Origin: Circinella minor
Lineage: Eukaryota > Mucoromycota > Mucoromycetes > Mucorales > Lichtheimiaceae
Reading direction: 5' to 3'
Length of the DNA: 58,747 bases
NCBI GenBank assembly: GCA_016758965.1
Contig: JAEPRB010000043.1
Location: forward strand, 1-58,747
Of this stretch, positions 36,116-47,794 are shown in pieces. A model generated the notes under the pieces. The model searched no databases, was not told where the DNA came from, and saw only the letters and a program-made list of their open reading frames with translations. Made by a program: the position numbers and the translations under genes. The first letter of the stretch is position 1, and each line of letters starts with the position of its first letter.

Positions 36116-36236
36116 GTAAGTTCTGTCTTATTGCATACAAAAAAAACCATTTTATTGTGTATTTTAATTATAATTGCTCTATTTTGTAGTTCATTTTTTA
36201 TACCTTTAAAAAAACCACAAAAGTAAGTTGCATAAT

Positions 36237-37685
36237 ACTTGTTTAAAACATGTTTTTAACTTGTCAAAAAAAAAAAAAGACCTTTTTTTTTTTTTTTTAT
36301 TGACGCGTTTTTTTTCTAGAAAATATAAAAACCCAACAAAAAAAAACCCATAAAAAAAAATATATTTTCTTTCTCTTTTTCTTGGTAAGTAACTTTTTAT
36401 AGTGTTATAATATGAATTGGAAATAAAACATGATTAGGATATTGGATATTAATATCAACAATCTACTTTATTTATAGGCCAGTTCCCCTTTGCGCTTTAC
36501 TTTTTTTCGTTTTCTTTTTTTTAGAGGTAAATATAATTGCGTATATGGATTGAAAATGGAAAAGAGAAATGATGGTGTCAATAATTTACTAGTTCTAATA
36601 TATATATATATATATACTTCCTTTTATTTAGGTTGTAGTCGAGCTTTGCTCACTCCCTCACAATTATTGTTTGTATATACTTTTTGAGGTACGTAATTAT
36701 TTAGTAAGGTATAGGCAAGTTAATGACAGTGATTAAATTTGTTGTGTACTAATATCATAAGTTTATTGTTATCCCCATACGTCGGTATATTATAGGTCGA
36801 GCTGGATCCCTCTTTTTTATTTATTCGTGAATATACTCTATTTATTTCGATGTTTTTGCTGTCATTTTTGAGGTAAATATATTATAAATATATTATGAAT
36901 ATGAATTACGGATGGGGTGTGTGTGTTGAATGGAAATGATATTTAGGTTACTAATCATACTAATCATAATCCATATATACGTGGGTAGAGATGGTTCCCT
37001 TTTTTTTTTTTTTTTGTTAATATACCCTTAGAATATACGTATCCTACGTATTTAATTTAACGTTTTTGCTGTTAGGGGGGGGGTGTTGAGGTAAATACTC
37101 TTCAGATATATTATGTATATGCAAATGATACAGTACGTACTACAGCTACTAATGATACTTATTATAATACATGTTCATATATATATATATATAGGTCGAT
37201 ATGACTTTCTCTTTCTGTTCATATACCTTGTTTATAGAACATACGTAGATTGTTTATGCAAAAAAAAATCCAATTATCATAGAAATGATTACGTAATAGT
37301 CTTTTTTTTTTTTTGTTTTCTTTGTATTAAAAATGAGAATGATAAAGAAAAAAAAAAGTATTGTTACATTTACTAAAAAGTAGAAAGAAAGGAAAAAAAA
37401 AACAAAAACTGGTATAACTTTTTGTAGATATGAGTGTGTGTGTGTGTGTATGTTTGAAGATAAAAACAAAACCAAAGATGAATAAGAAGAGTCTTAGTTT
37501 GGGGGGGGGGAGGGAGGGAGGGAGGGAAATGAATGATAATAATTAAAATGATGAATATGAAAGGATTAAATTAATTAATTGACAGTAGTAGGACTATATT
37601 TTCTTCTACGAAGATAACTAGATAAATATTATTTTTATTAGTTTTTTATACAAAAAATTTATATCACACATTTGAAATGAAAATT
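36237..37685. other. Intergenic stretch with repeated poly-pyrimidine/short-unit patches
   Basis: No supported gene. Loosely similar units, each a TATA-rich stretch then AGGTCG/AGGTTG-type sequence and a C/T-rich tract, recur about every 150-200 bases between 36470 and 37260, as if an ancient tandem duplication. Contains TACGTA near 36690, 37034, 37048, 37133, 37240 and 37289, and the G-rich run at 37501-37526. Confidence 0.45.
37501..37526 (+). other. G-rich run able to form a G-quadruplex
   Basis: Ten G residues followed by four AGGG units. This fits the G3+N1-7 pattern for a quadruplex in DNA. It lies about 160 bases beyond the stop codon of the palmitoyltransferase gene, whose transcript would carry the C-rich complement. 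Confidence 0.7.
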
Positions 37686-39811
37686 TTACCTTTTAGGTCG
37701 TGGACGACATAAAACATAAGCCATATTAAGTGCTGGATTACCTTTATTATAAGGATTCACACTTAAATCTGATTGTTTTGTCATGACTGATGCACGTAAC
37801 TAAAAAAAAAAAAATAAGCATTTAAAATGAGTTTTTTTTTATCAATATAAATCTCTTCCCCCCCCCATCCCATAGGTACAAAAGAAAAAAAAAAGAATTT
37901 ACCTGTTCATGTGTAGTGATACCTCGTAAAATTAAAGAACAATGATATAAAGTAAGACCACCCACCATTAAAAGAAGAATTAAACATACAATGGCCAATA
38001 CAAAACTCACTGGAGCTGAATTAAATACTGTATTAAATGTTGCTTCTAATTCATGTTCTTTCCATTTAAGTAATAAATGAACGATTGAAAAAACAATCAC
38101 AAATAAACATAATAATGTAGCTGATGTAATAAATACGAAAAAAGGTCGATAATTACGTGATCCAATACAATTATTTAACCAAATACAATGATGATCTTCC
38201 ACCTCTAGAATAAATTAAAATATATAATCACCTCTCAAATGGATTAGTTTTATCATGATTCTAATTTATGTATATATATATATATATATAAAATCATATT
38301 TACCAACACAATTATCGCATTGGCGACAATGAGATGCTCTAGGAGGTCGATAAATTCGACATGTTTCACAATAACGTAATGTCCAACTTTTATCTTTTAT
38401 TTGTACTTCTTTTTGAGTGGGTATACCTTGATGCCATATGGAATCAGAATAAGGTGATCCAGGATCATCATATCTTTCTAATATAGGAAATGGATCCAAA
38501 TCACGGGGTATAATCTAATAAAATACATTTTATTTATTAAACAACTTTTACATATATCTTTATAATTAAAAAAAAAAAAAAAACTTACACCAGGATCAGT
38601 CCAAGAAGTTTTTATCATGGATGTCAATGATAATACAAATAGATATGCAAATAGAATTGGAATAGCTGGATGAATATTAGTCCAAATAAATGGACATCTA
38701 TTTTTCATTATATAATTCATATTTATTATTAATAACTTTTGAAAAAAAAAAAAAAAAGATTTTTCTCCAACGCTCTCTTCTCTTTCTTTAATACATAGAA
38801 AGAAAAAAAAAATTAGAATCCCTAAATAGTATGAATGACTTACGTGAAAATTCCAAATAGAATAGAAGGAACAATTAATAAAATTAATGCTAAAATAAAT
38901 GCCCAATATTCTCTACTTGTCATAAATCGACCACCACAAAAAAACTTGTTTTGACCTGGAAAAAGTTTATAATTACGAACTAATTTTTTTTGTCGAGTAC
39001 TATCCATTGTAAGTCGAGGATTATCCACAATAGGTGCATGTATATTATGTTGTTGTTGATGATGATGATGAGAAGAAGAATAATCAAGATTATTTGTAAT
39101 AATAGGTGAGGGTGTTTTAATTGGATAATGATGATGATGATGATGTTCTTGAAATGATGTAAGCGATGTCGATGGATAGATAGGATGAGGTGATGTAGGA
39201 GGAGAAAGAGGAGTGGGTGATAAAGGTGATGAAGAACTAGTATATACTTGAGTTGTTTCCAAGTGATGTAATTGTTGCATAGAATGTTGTTGAATATTAT
39301 TACTACGACCAATTAAAGTGGCACTATCATCACTTGTCATATTTGAAACAGTTGTCATCCCTGAAGAATGAGGAATAGGTTGTTCATGAGATATTATTAT
39401 TCCATCAGTTATATTATTTGTTTGTAAACGTTCATGTTGTTGTTGTTGATTAGATGAACCACTCGTTGCTGTAGGTATGGAATTAAAATCAAAATTTTCA
39501 AATGAATCAGCTTGTCCTTGTTGTTGTTGTTGATGACGTTCTCTTTTTGATGCAAAACGAATCACATTAGAAGATGGGTATGCAAATGAAGTATTATTAT
39601 TTAATGTTGTAGAAGGATATACTAAATGTTGAGATGGTTGTTGATGTGTTAAAGTAGGTTGTGTTATTTGTGGTTGTACTTGTTCTAAAGGAATACTACC
39701 CAAGGTACTAAAATAAGCTTCTTCCTGTTGTTGTTGTTGAAGTTGTAATATTTCTTCTTCAGTGGACATGCCAATAGGGCCATGCTGTTTGGGTAACTCA
39801 TTAGGACCCAT
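37686..39811 (-). CDS. ERF2: DHHC protein S-acyltransferase, Erf2 type, 567 aa, five exons
   Basis: Exons (minus) 39811-38844, 38697-38589, 38514-38304, 38204-37903 and 37799-37686 (TAA), joined in frame. Residues 1 to about 275 are low-complexity: poly-Gln, a HHHHHHY run, Ser/Pro-rich patches. Then the Erf2-like segment NYKLFPGQNKFFCGGRFMTS, TM1 (AFILALILLIVPSILFGIF), TM2 (about 330-350), TDPGIIPRDLDPFP, the cysteine-rich domain CETCRIYRPPRASHCRQCDNC ending in DHHC (433-436) and LNNCIGSRNY, TM3 and TM4. The DHHC Cys is the acyl carrier; DPG and the four-TM layout are standard. Yeast Erf2 with Erf4 palmitoylates Ras at the ER; substrate here is inferred. All family motifs are intact. The first acceptor of exon 2 was chosen because it alone keeps frame. 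The long repeat-rich N-terminus is unusual compared with yeast. Confidence 0.93.
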
Positions 39812-40163
39812 GTAATTATTATTAATATTATTTTACTTTTTTTTTTTTTTTTTTTTCCTTTTGAATCAAGTAATGTTTACCAAAGAACCGAGATTTTTTT
39901 TTTTAAACTTTTTTTTCGCAGTTCCTGATTAAACTCGAAACTCCACTCATTTTTTATTAAAATATCTTGAGTATATATATATATATAATAATTAGACTAT
40001 TATTTATTATTATTATTATTATTCACTTGCAGTATTAAATTAACATTTATATATCTCAAAATTATATACAACCAATGTTGCTTTTTTTTTTTTATCTATA
40101 GTCATTTTATATTGTTAAAGTTTAATTACCCTGGTTTGCTACAAACGATTATTAATAAGTGGG

Positions 40164-40199
<36 letters not shown>

Positions 40200-41409
40200 C
40201 GGGTAGAATAACCCCGATCAAGTACTCTATTACCCAAAATGAGAATTGGGCGAAAACAAAACTATATTTTCAAGTATTCAATAACAACAACAACAACAAC
40301 AACAAAAGAGTAGCTTTTTTTTTACAAGTTAAAATCTACTAGTTATATAATCAAGTTAAACATTATTTTGGATATCTTAATAAGAAAAATTCCTATCAAG
40401 TTTTTGGTTATATTGGTTTCACCAAGACCCTGAACTATTACCCATTATGGGATTATCCCCCCCCCACCTTTCTTTTTTTCCTGTCAAAACAATGTTCTTC
40501 TTGGGACCAATAAACAGTTTAAATCAACTAATTATTACATTTGCTTTTTTTTTTTATATTGCATGAAAAGTAACAGTTGAATCGCCTTTTTTTTTCTTCT
40601 CTCTCTCTCCCATAAAACCTACTATGAATCATCATACATACTTTTTTTTTCCCTAAAATATGATGCAGTACTAATAAAAAATGAGTATGCCAAGTTAAAA
40701 ACTCCTTTTTTTTTTTTTTTGATAATGGAATATGTAGGTAAAACTAATTTATAATAAAACTTTTGTTCATTTTGTTTCGTATATTTGCTTATTATATATA
40801 TATACGTATCTTCTTAATGTAAAATAACAATAGTGAAGGAATCAAGTATTTTGTTTCAATAGCTTTTAATTGTTGTGTGACAAAATATAACAAATTATAA
40901 TTATTTATCCATTTTGCATAGTTATTATTTTTATTATTATCCATCCAAGTAAAAAAAACACACACACATGAGTTTTTTTTTTATATATTACTTTCATCTT
41001 AAAAAAGTAATCTTTTGATTCATATAAATAATGATACGTATTAAAAAAAAAAACGTGCAAATTAAGATATGTTCTTCTTCTTCGGAGAGATGAAAATGTT
41101 TATAAATATATAAAAACACACGTGTAATTTGTATATATTCAAATAATGAAAAAAAAAAAAAAAGAATTGTCTGTACTATGTGAACAAAATAGGATATACT
41201 TTAGTTATACACAAAAGAATGTATTAATATATATATATATTACAAGTTGCCAAAAACGAATGATTGTTTTATTTTTTTGTTAAATCAGTAGTAAGAAGTC
41301 GTGTGAGGGGGGGGGGCGGGAGAGAAGAGGAGAGGAATAATAAAAAATATCTACAAATTTTTCTTTTTATTGTGTAATATAGGGGGGAGTTTTTTTTTAA
41401 GAATAAATT
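39812..41409. other. Intergenic stretch between two convergent/tandem minus-strand genes
   Basis: Promoter side of the palmitoyltransferase gene and 3' flank of the PI-PLC-like gene. It has poly-T runs (one of 33 at about 40166-40198), (CAA)n at about 40281-40305 and a G-rich run at about 41307-41320. No coding exon supported. Confidence 0.5.
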
Positions 41410-41940
41410 CTACATAAAAGTCATTGCAAGACCTACTAACATTAAAGATAAAGCAGGTGTTGTAATAAATAAAGAAGTAGCTGCTGAATTTGTATTATCA
41501 CCCGATGAATTAGGATTTACTTTATCACATTCTAATTGTTTTGAACTATCAAAAGTAACATTATTTAATTGGGCAGCAATTTCCAAAGTATTTCCACGAT
41601 TATAAAAATCAACAATTAAAAAATTAGGTCTTGAACCAAAAGCTTGGTTACAGTCATTGGCTTGTTTCAGTAAAGAACCTTCTCCATTGGTAACATTAGC
41701 AGAACCACTTTGAGGAATTTGAATCGTATTACCTCCCCATGGTAATTGACCATAAAGGAAATGATTCATACCATACATCATTTGATCTACATTAGCAGGT
41801 GGAGTTTCAGGTCTATCAATAGTACATTGAAATGAAGTCTCATTTTGGTTATCATAAGGTGTCTCGAACACATAATCAAATTCTGAGTGTAACCTATAAA
41901 AATTATTCTTTTTTTTTTAGTTACACAACCTTACATTCGT

Positions 41941-41977
<37 letters not shown>

Positions 41978-42589
41978 CACATTCTCTCTCTCTCTAATAT
42001 GAATAATATATATAAACTTTTACCATGGTACTGTATTTTGATCAGCATTAATATCAACAAAATTTACTAAACGTTTACCAGAAGAAATCATTTCTTGTAA
42101 AGTAGGCCATGTTAAATTTTGTGGTGATTGAACATGAGCATATTCAAGAATACCACTTGCTTCATAAGATGCTTGAAAATCTTTTGCATACATATCATTA
42201 TTAGGAACATTCCACATGATAGTTAAAACTTCATTAGGATTTTCTTTAAGCCATCCAGCAATATTGGATAAAGTATCTTGTGCTTTACCAGCATCAAGAA
42301 TGGAACAAGATGTATGACATAAATGTAAATCGGTATCATTTTCACTTTTTACTGCTGATAATCTTAAAGCACGAACACCATCCGTCATTTGAGCTTTAAT
42401 ATCACATTGTTGATTGGCAGCAGGACTCGCTGAATAAGCATATGAATTATGTGTAAGAACATAAGTCAAATCACTATATGATTTTGAACAGAATTCACTA
42501 TATCCATTGCATGCTTGTTGGTCTTGTGCAGATACTACATTAAAAGCAAATAAACTTGCTACGGTTGCCGTTAAAACTCGTTTAAACAT
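41410..42589 (-). CDS. Secreted, probably GPI-anchored PI-PLC X-domain protein, 349 aa, two exons
   Basis: Exons (minus) 42589-42024 and 41893-41410 (TAG), joined through a split Trp codon. Residues 1-21 form a signal peptide (MFKRVLTATVASLFAFNVVSA). The PLC-like phosphodiesterase TIM barrel follows: VLTHNSYAY with catalytic His47, DIKAQMTDGVRALRL, then DLHLCHTSC with the second His (92), NEVLTIMWN, GKRLVNFVD and FLIVDFYNRG. These two His residues are the acid/base pair of bacterial-type PI-PLC enzymes, which do not need calcium. The C-terminus is Ser/Asn-rich and ends in a hydrophobic tail (about 327-349), as for a GPI signal. Several NxT/NxS sites suggest glycosylation. Fungal members are poorly studied; substrate could be phosphatidylinositol or GPI lipids, inferred only. 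Confidence 0.9.
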
Positions 42590-42660
42590 TTGAGAGAGGG
42601 TTGATTTATTATTATTATTATTATTGATTGGTTGGTTGTTGCTGTTGTTTTGAACTCTCG

Positions 42661-42672
42661 TCTATATAAATA
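42661..42672 (-). promoter_or_regulatory. Probable TATA box of the PI-PLC-like gene
   Basis: On the minus strand ATTTATATAGACG lies about 72-83 bases upstream of the ATG. Spacing and sequence fit a TATA element; no further support. Confidence 0.45.
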
Positions 42673-44120
42673 ACTGAAATAGATTGAAAAAGTAGAAAAA
42701 GAAAAAAAAAAAAATAAAAAAAGTAGGAGAAAGAGATAAAGAAGAAGAAGAAGAAAAAAAAAATAATTCTAGGCAAACTAAGTGGGGGACCTATTTATGG
42801 GTCTTTATAACCCGTTTGCTGACTTTTTTTGAAAAAAAAAAAAAGAGCGGAGGATGTTTTTGGTAATTGTTTCTGTCAAGCTATTTTTACTCCTAAAATT
42901 ATTCATGAGACCATCCATCATCCTATCTAAATTAGTAAATAACCTCTCTCTCTTTTCATTTTTATTCGATCTATGATGAATAAATCTCTTTATGCCGATG
43001 CCATGGATATATACATATATATATATAAAAAGGAGTGGGGTAAGCAAGAAAAAAAGCGCTTGTTTTTTTTTTTTTAGTCCACACTAGATTATTTTTTAAA
43101 ACAGCTTGTTATTGTTGTTATTTAAAACCAAAAAAAACTATTTAGGTAATAGTACGCATAATAAATAAATAATAATAATAATAATAATACGTAATACGCC
43201 ATATACATAACAAACATAATTAAGTATGAATATGGAAAATCTGTTCCTTTTATTCTCAAAGTCCTACGTACTAAACATTTCTAATGATAAAAAATGTTTT
43301 TTTCAAAAGTTGTTCTTTGGAATAATAATAATAATAATAATAAAAAAATTGTTGCTAAGCATTTAGGCACGTAGCAACAAATAATCACATTTTATTTTTC
43401 AAAAAAACATGTGTATATTATTCATTCTTGATTCAAGTATTAAAAAAAGAAGGGATTCTATAAATCGGAACAACGTATTTACTTATTACTTGCCACATGC
43501 ACTATTTCTTTACACGTTTTCAATTTTAGTTCATGTCATTTTTTTTTACTTTATTACTTTTTTTTTTATTGAAACTTTTTATTTCTACTTGACTTGTAAT
43601 ATAGAGTGCTTGTTTCTTTTTTTTTTCACTTTTATGAAAATAAATAATTGATGAGAAAAAAAAAAAAAGAAGTCTGTTATCTATATCGGCTTGACATGCA
43701 ATCGTTAAGAAAGAAAGAAAGAAAGAAAAAAAAAATGATCGACTGGAAAAAATAAATAAAAACCTTATAATATCTCTTCACAAAGTAAGAATAACTTGTT
43801 GTTTACTTGTGAAATGACGATACATTATTGTTTTTAAAATGAAAAAAAAGAGAAAGTCGGATTATCAGGTTTAAATAGTAAATATCAATTTACTCCCCTC
43901 CCCCTCCTTTTCTTTTTCCAAAGGGGAAGTCGATCCTATTACTTTTTATTTGAACTAATTATACATTTTTATTTTTTACTGCCAAATAATAAAGTATTAG
44001 ATTTTTTTTATTTTTAAGCTATAGTCACATATTTTTTTTTTTTTTTTAGCTCAATATTTAAAATAAATACTTTGTATGGATGGATAATGATGTTATTTGT
44101 TTATATGTACGTCGATGCAA

Positions 44121-44175
<55 letters not shown>
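44121..44175. repeat. (TAG)18 trinucleotide microsatellite
   Basis: About 55 bases of perfect TAG/AGT repeats. The poly-Ser and poly-Leu frames across it are artefacts of the repeat. Confidence 0.95.
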
Positions 44176-44176
<1 letters not shown>

Positions 44177-44792
44177 TAATCTTTATGCATGCTAAACTGC
44201 TTTTTTTTTTCATGAAAGCAAATAATTTATTCGGACCGGATTTCCCGATTACATTGAAACTAAACTGAATAAAGTAAAACTGATTTTTATCAAAACTGGA
44301 CTTCAATAGTAAACAAAACCCTATTTCCAGTTTTTTTCTTTCTACAATTATCTCTTTTTTTTAATTATGAATAGAACCATGAGAAATTAGTTAAAAGGGT
44401 CAGTATTTTATGTAACTCAAAAAAAAAAAAAAAGATAATTGTAGAAAGAAAGAAAAAACGCATATTTATTATTATTTTCAGATTTTGTCATTGGTGAAAC
44501 ATAAAAAAAAAAAAAAATTAGTCTATTGCCAAGAAACTACTAACTTTACTATCAACTTTACCAAAACAAAAATATGGATTATCATGCTAAATAATAATAA
44601 TAATAATAATACGTATTGTTCTATAAAATGGACCCATTTTATTTTTTTTCATAATCTGTTATTATAAAACAGGTACGTAGTACCCTGTCTTGACCCAGTT
44701 CCATGATCATTATATTATAACCTATACATACTCAGCGTTGGAAATTAAATTGGACCTTGGCAAATTATAAATAAGCTACGTATGATTTGAAT

Positions 44793-45785
44793 TTTCACTT
44801 GTAATGCATCAATAATGTCAGAATAAAAACCAGGTTCTTTATTTAGTAATTTGTGTTACAATTATTACTTTTTACATATAATCATTTTTATGGACATAAA
44901 AAAAGTAAAGTGTTTTATAATACTATACTATTTTTTGATAAATTCTATGATACTTCTTCTTTTGTAGGCTTATGATATGATTATGTTCTGATAGAACACT
45001 AGTATATATTAATAAGATCAAGCAGACAGATACATTACATTGCTCAATAGTCTTCTATTATAACTTAAAACTGACTCCGTATTTTGTAGATTTTTTTTTT
45101 TCGTGCTGGTGGCATTGAATAAAACCAAAATCAAGAAACTTATCTACCTAGCATTACGTACATTGCCTTTAGTATTTAATTATTTGCAGAATTAATTCTA
45201 CTATTGACATTAGCACTTACGTAGAACTTAGAACTCTTCATGATATTTTTATTTTTCTTTAATTGATAACTACAGCACAATATACTGTAATAAGCTTATA
45301 TGTGTAGAGGAATATAGTACTCAGTTAATTTGTTTGATCATTAATATTAAATGTAGTAAAGCTTTATGATATATACGTATATTTTTAGTACGTAGACTAA
45401 AATCTCTTTCCCATAGTTTATATTGTATTATGGTATTAGATTCCGATATTGTGCTATTCTGTTATTATACGTAGCTCATTTTAAGATCTTCTTCACCTTT
45501 ACATGATTTGCTTCACCTATGCTTGAGAACTCCGATATGTAGCTTTAATCTTTTTTTTTTTTTATTTGCCCAGCCAAAATGTGTCAGAAATGGGCCATGA
45601 CAGGGCCCAACTTTGACAAGCTTCAACTTTTTTTTTTTTAAAAAACATTTTTACAACTTTCTAAACTTTTAATAGTTGTTCTGAATAGACTTGAAAAAAT
45701 GATACTTAAAAGTTGTGGGGCTTATAAACTATTTATTGAGTGTGAAGCTGAAGCCTTTAGAAAAATCAGTGAGTTTTATTTAATA
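44793..45785. mobile_element. Second, diverged copy of the 1.18-kb inverted-repeat element
   Basis: Same orientation as the copy at 10928-12107. Shared blocks include TTCTTTATTT, TTACATATA, GAACACTA, AAGCAGA-AGATACATTACATT, CCAAAATCAAGAAACTTATC, CACCTATGCTTGAGAACTC and AAGCTGAAGC. Its left terminus is partly kept (TTCACTTGTAAT) and its right terminus is eroded, so it is the older or more damaged copy. It is shorter by an internal deletion around the position of 11340-11510 in copy 1. It carries five TACGTA hexamers, while copy 1 has none. Confidence 0.8.
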
Positions 45786-47640
45786 TACTGAACGAAATTG
45801 AGTGTGATCAACGTCCTTTGAAATTGACCTCGCCTTTCCAAGCAAAACATAACTTATCTATAACCATGTATGTCGTTAATAATATAAAATATAGTATATC
45901 AGTTTATCAATCAAATAACTTGTTATCCTTATTATTGATATAATAATGTTTGAGGACACGTTTAAAAATTCGATTATTTTATTTAACGTCTCCAATTCAG
46001 CACCGCGCCCTACTTGACGGATAAATATTTTCTCGAGACAAGATAGTGGCAGTACAGAGGAGATGAAAATCTTATGCGAATAGATATTAAAAATGTTAAG
46101 AGAATGTTTGGGAATACAGTATTAATATGGGTATACAAATCTTTTAAAGAAGAATTTAAAACATGAATCTACTTAAAAATAGACAAAGTATCCCCTCATC
46201 ACAAGGGTACTCCAACAGAGATTCATTTTTATTATAAATATGCGGATATGTTATAGGTATCAGAGTTTATAGCTAGACTATGTATTGGCACAAACCTGAT
46301 CAGAAGGTATATATGTGCTTTTATTTAAAAAAGCATATATCACATAGAAGAATTAGCATATATGATTAGATTGTTTTTTTCTATATATCAGATAAAAAAT
46401 AAATAAAGCGGGGTTTAAACTCCAAAAAAATTGAAACATCACATTTTTTTTTTGGCTACGTATCTAAGATGAAATGCACCATAGTACGTTTACAATAAGT
46501 AAGTACAATCATTAAATGTTGGAGAGATAAACCGGTGACTTTGACCCATCGTCCGCTACTTCAATCATATGTTTACTTTTATTAAACCGAACAATTGACG
46601 GATGTACATGCTCAAGTAAGGAAGTGTGTGTTCTATTTTGAGCAAATAATCGCAATTTTTGTTGTAATTCCTGATTGTGCACTTCCTCCAAACTATTGAA
46701 GATCATCCATTGTTTCCTTTAAAGAGACCTATATATTAAATATATTAATTTCTCATCTCAAAAAAAAAAGATTATAAACAATAAAAATAATAGATGTACA
46801 ATACACCTAACGGTGTGATATTGAAGTTTATACATGGAATTAAATACTGCTCTCCTTCTTCTTGAAATCTTTAACAACATATCAATCTTCTGTTCTTTTG
46901 TTCATAACATTACAGACCAGGAATAGGTGTTGACATTGTCCAATGACGTATGGCACAGTCTATGAAATGGATGTGACAATGGAAAGGAGAAGCAGAAATG
47001 AGTCTTTTATACGTATATCCACTATAGTTTGATAACTACCAAGTGGAGTCATTTTCCTAAAATTTACTTACTGTGTGTATGTATAAAGTGTAGTTTTTTT
47101 TTAATTTTGAAAATGTTTGAAAGTTTGCATATTTATATGAATTTCTTAGCAACGGTTCTTAAACCAAACATTGCTTTGTAGTGGTCAAAGCTTAAATTTT
47201 TCCTTTTGTATTTTTCCTCAAATGAGAAAGACACTTCCGACAGCACAGTATATATTTCTGTACCAAAGCTCATCTACGTGGATCTTACCATCAGCATGAT
47301 ATATATTTCAATCAACCATCACTCATTCCTTGATTACGTAACTGAATGGACATCACATCCAGCTCAATTTCTCCTGGATAAAAAGTCACACCATGATCAT
47401 GGTGTGTCAGGTATTTATTGCAGTTTTTTAAGAGCGGGTCAACACCATAAAACCACAAGCATCCTTCGGATGATGCCAGAGTTTTTCCTGTACTGTGATT
47501 TAATTCAGCCCTATATTAGTTTGTTTAGTTTACAACACGCCCTATTAGGCGTTCTATAGAACAAAGAATGAAAAGCCTTTGAAAACTGGTCCGTTCTTCT
47601 GTCTGTCTGTCACGCTTTAGCAGAGTTTCAAATACATATA
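45786..47640. other. Intergenic stretch with possible gene scraps
   Basis: On the minus strand at 46512-46706 a 64-residue frame (LLEHVHPSIVRFNKSK, IEVADDGSKSPVYL) looks coding-like, and another piece at about 46925-47000 gives ASPFHCHIHFIDCAIRHW; they may be scraps of one degraded gene, with no domain I recognise. The plus-strand frame at 47206-47559 has no support. A perfect 20-base palindrome lies at 47387-47406. Confidence 0.35.
47387..47406. repeat. Perfect 20-bp palindrome
   Basis: CACACCATGATCATGGTGTG equals its own reverse complement. It has no spacer, so it could be a dimeric protein-binding site or a chance event; nothing around it decides. Confidence 0.8.
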
Positions 47641-47794
47641 TTATGCAACTTGTACTTTTATGAGTTTTTTTTTAAGGGTATATAAAAAAAAAAGCTACAA
47701 AATACATAATATTTATAATTAGAATACACAATGAAATGTTTTTTTTTTTTTTACATGCAATAAGAGAGAACTTATTTTCTTCTTAGAACCACAA

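Larger units (their letters stand above)
33785..36236 (+). repeat. Left arm of a 2.4-kb inverted repeat
   Basis: The segment from TAGATCAATCTTTGTGTT to AAGTTGCATAATA reappears as a diverged reverse complement at 47641-50013. Matches run through the whole length, including the flank, two coding-like modules and their A/T-rich spacers; divergence includes many small indels. A third, 200-base piece of the outer end lies at 17135-17335, so this is a dispersed repeat family, not a one-off inversion. Two of three copies begin TGTTAGATCAATC, this one has TTATAGATCAATC. No LTR pair, transposase or reverse transcriptase seen inside. Confidence 0.85.
42590..44792. other. Intergenic stretch with many microsatellites
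   Basis: Promoter side of the PI-PLC-like gene, then about 2 kb without a supportable gene. It contains several (ATA)n runs (about 42610, 43172, 43323 and 44590), (GAAA)n at about 43712-43728, and the trinucleotide array at 44121-44175. Poly-A and poly-T runs are frequent. Confidence 0.5.

Noticed and set aside
34999..36150. Many overlapping antisense frames in the repeat arms
   Set aside because: Shadows of the sense-strand modules; low-complexity Ser/Pro or Arg-rich translations.
38980..39312. 110-residue Ile/His-rich frame
   Set aside because: Antisense-frame shadow within exon 1 of the palmitoyltransferase gene.
44656..44694. Imperfect palindrome around ACAGGTACGTAGTACCCTGT
   Set aside because: Short and interrupted; probably arises from the TACGTA hexamer it contains.
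47206..47559. 117-residue plus-strand frame
   Set aside because: No recognisable motif, start context or splice partners; spans the palindrome.
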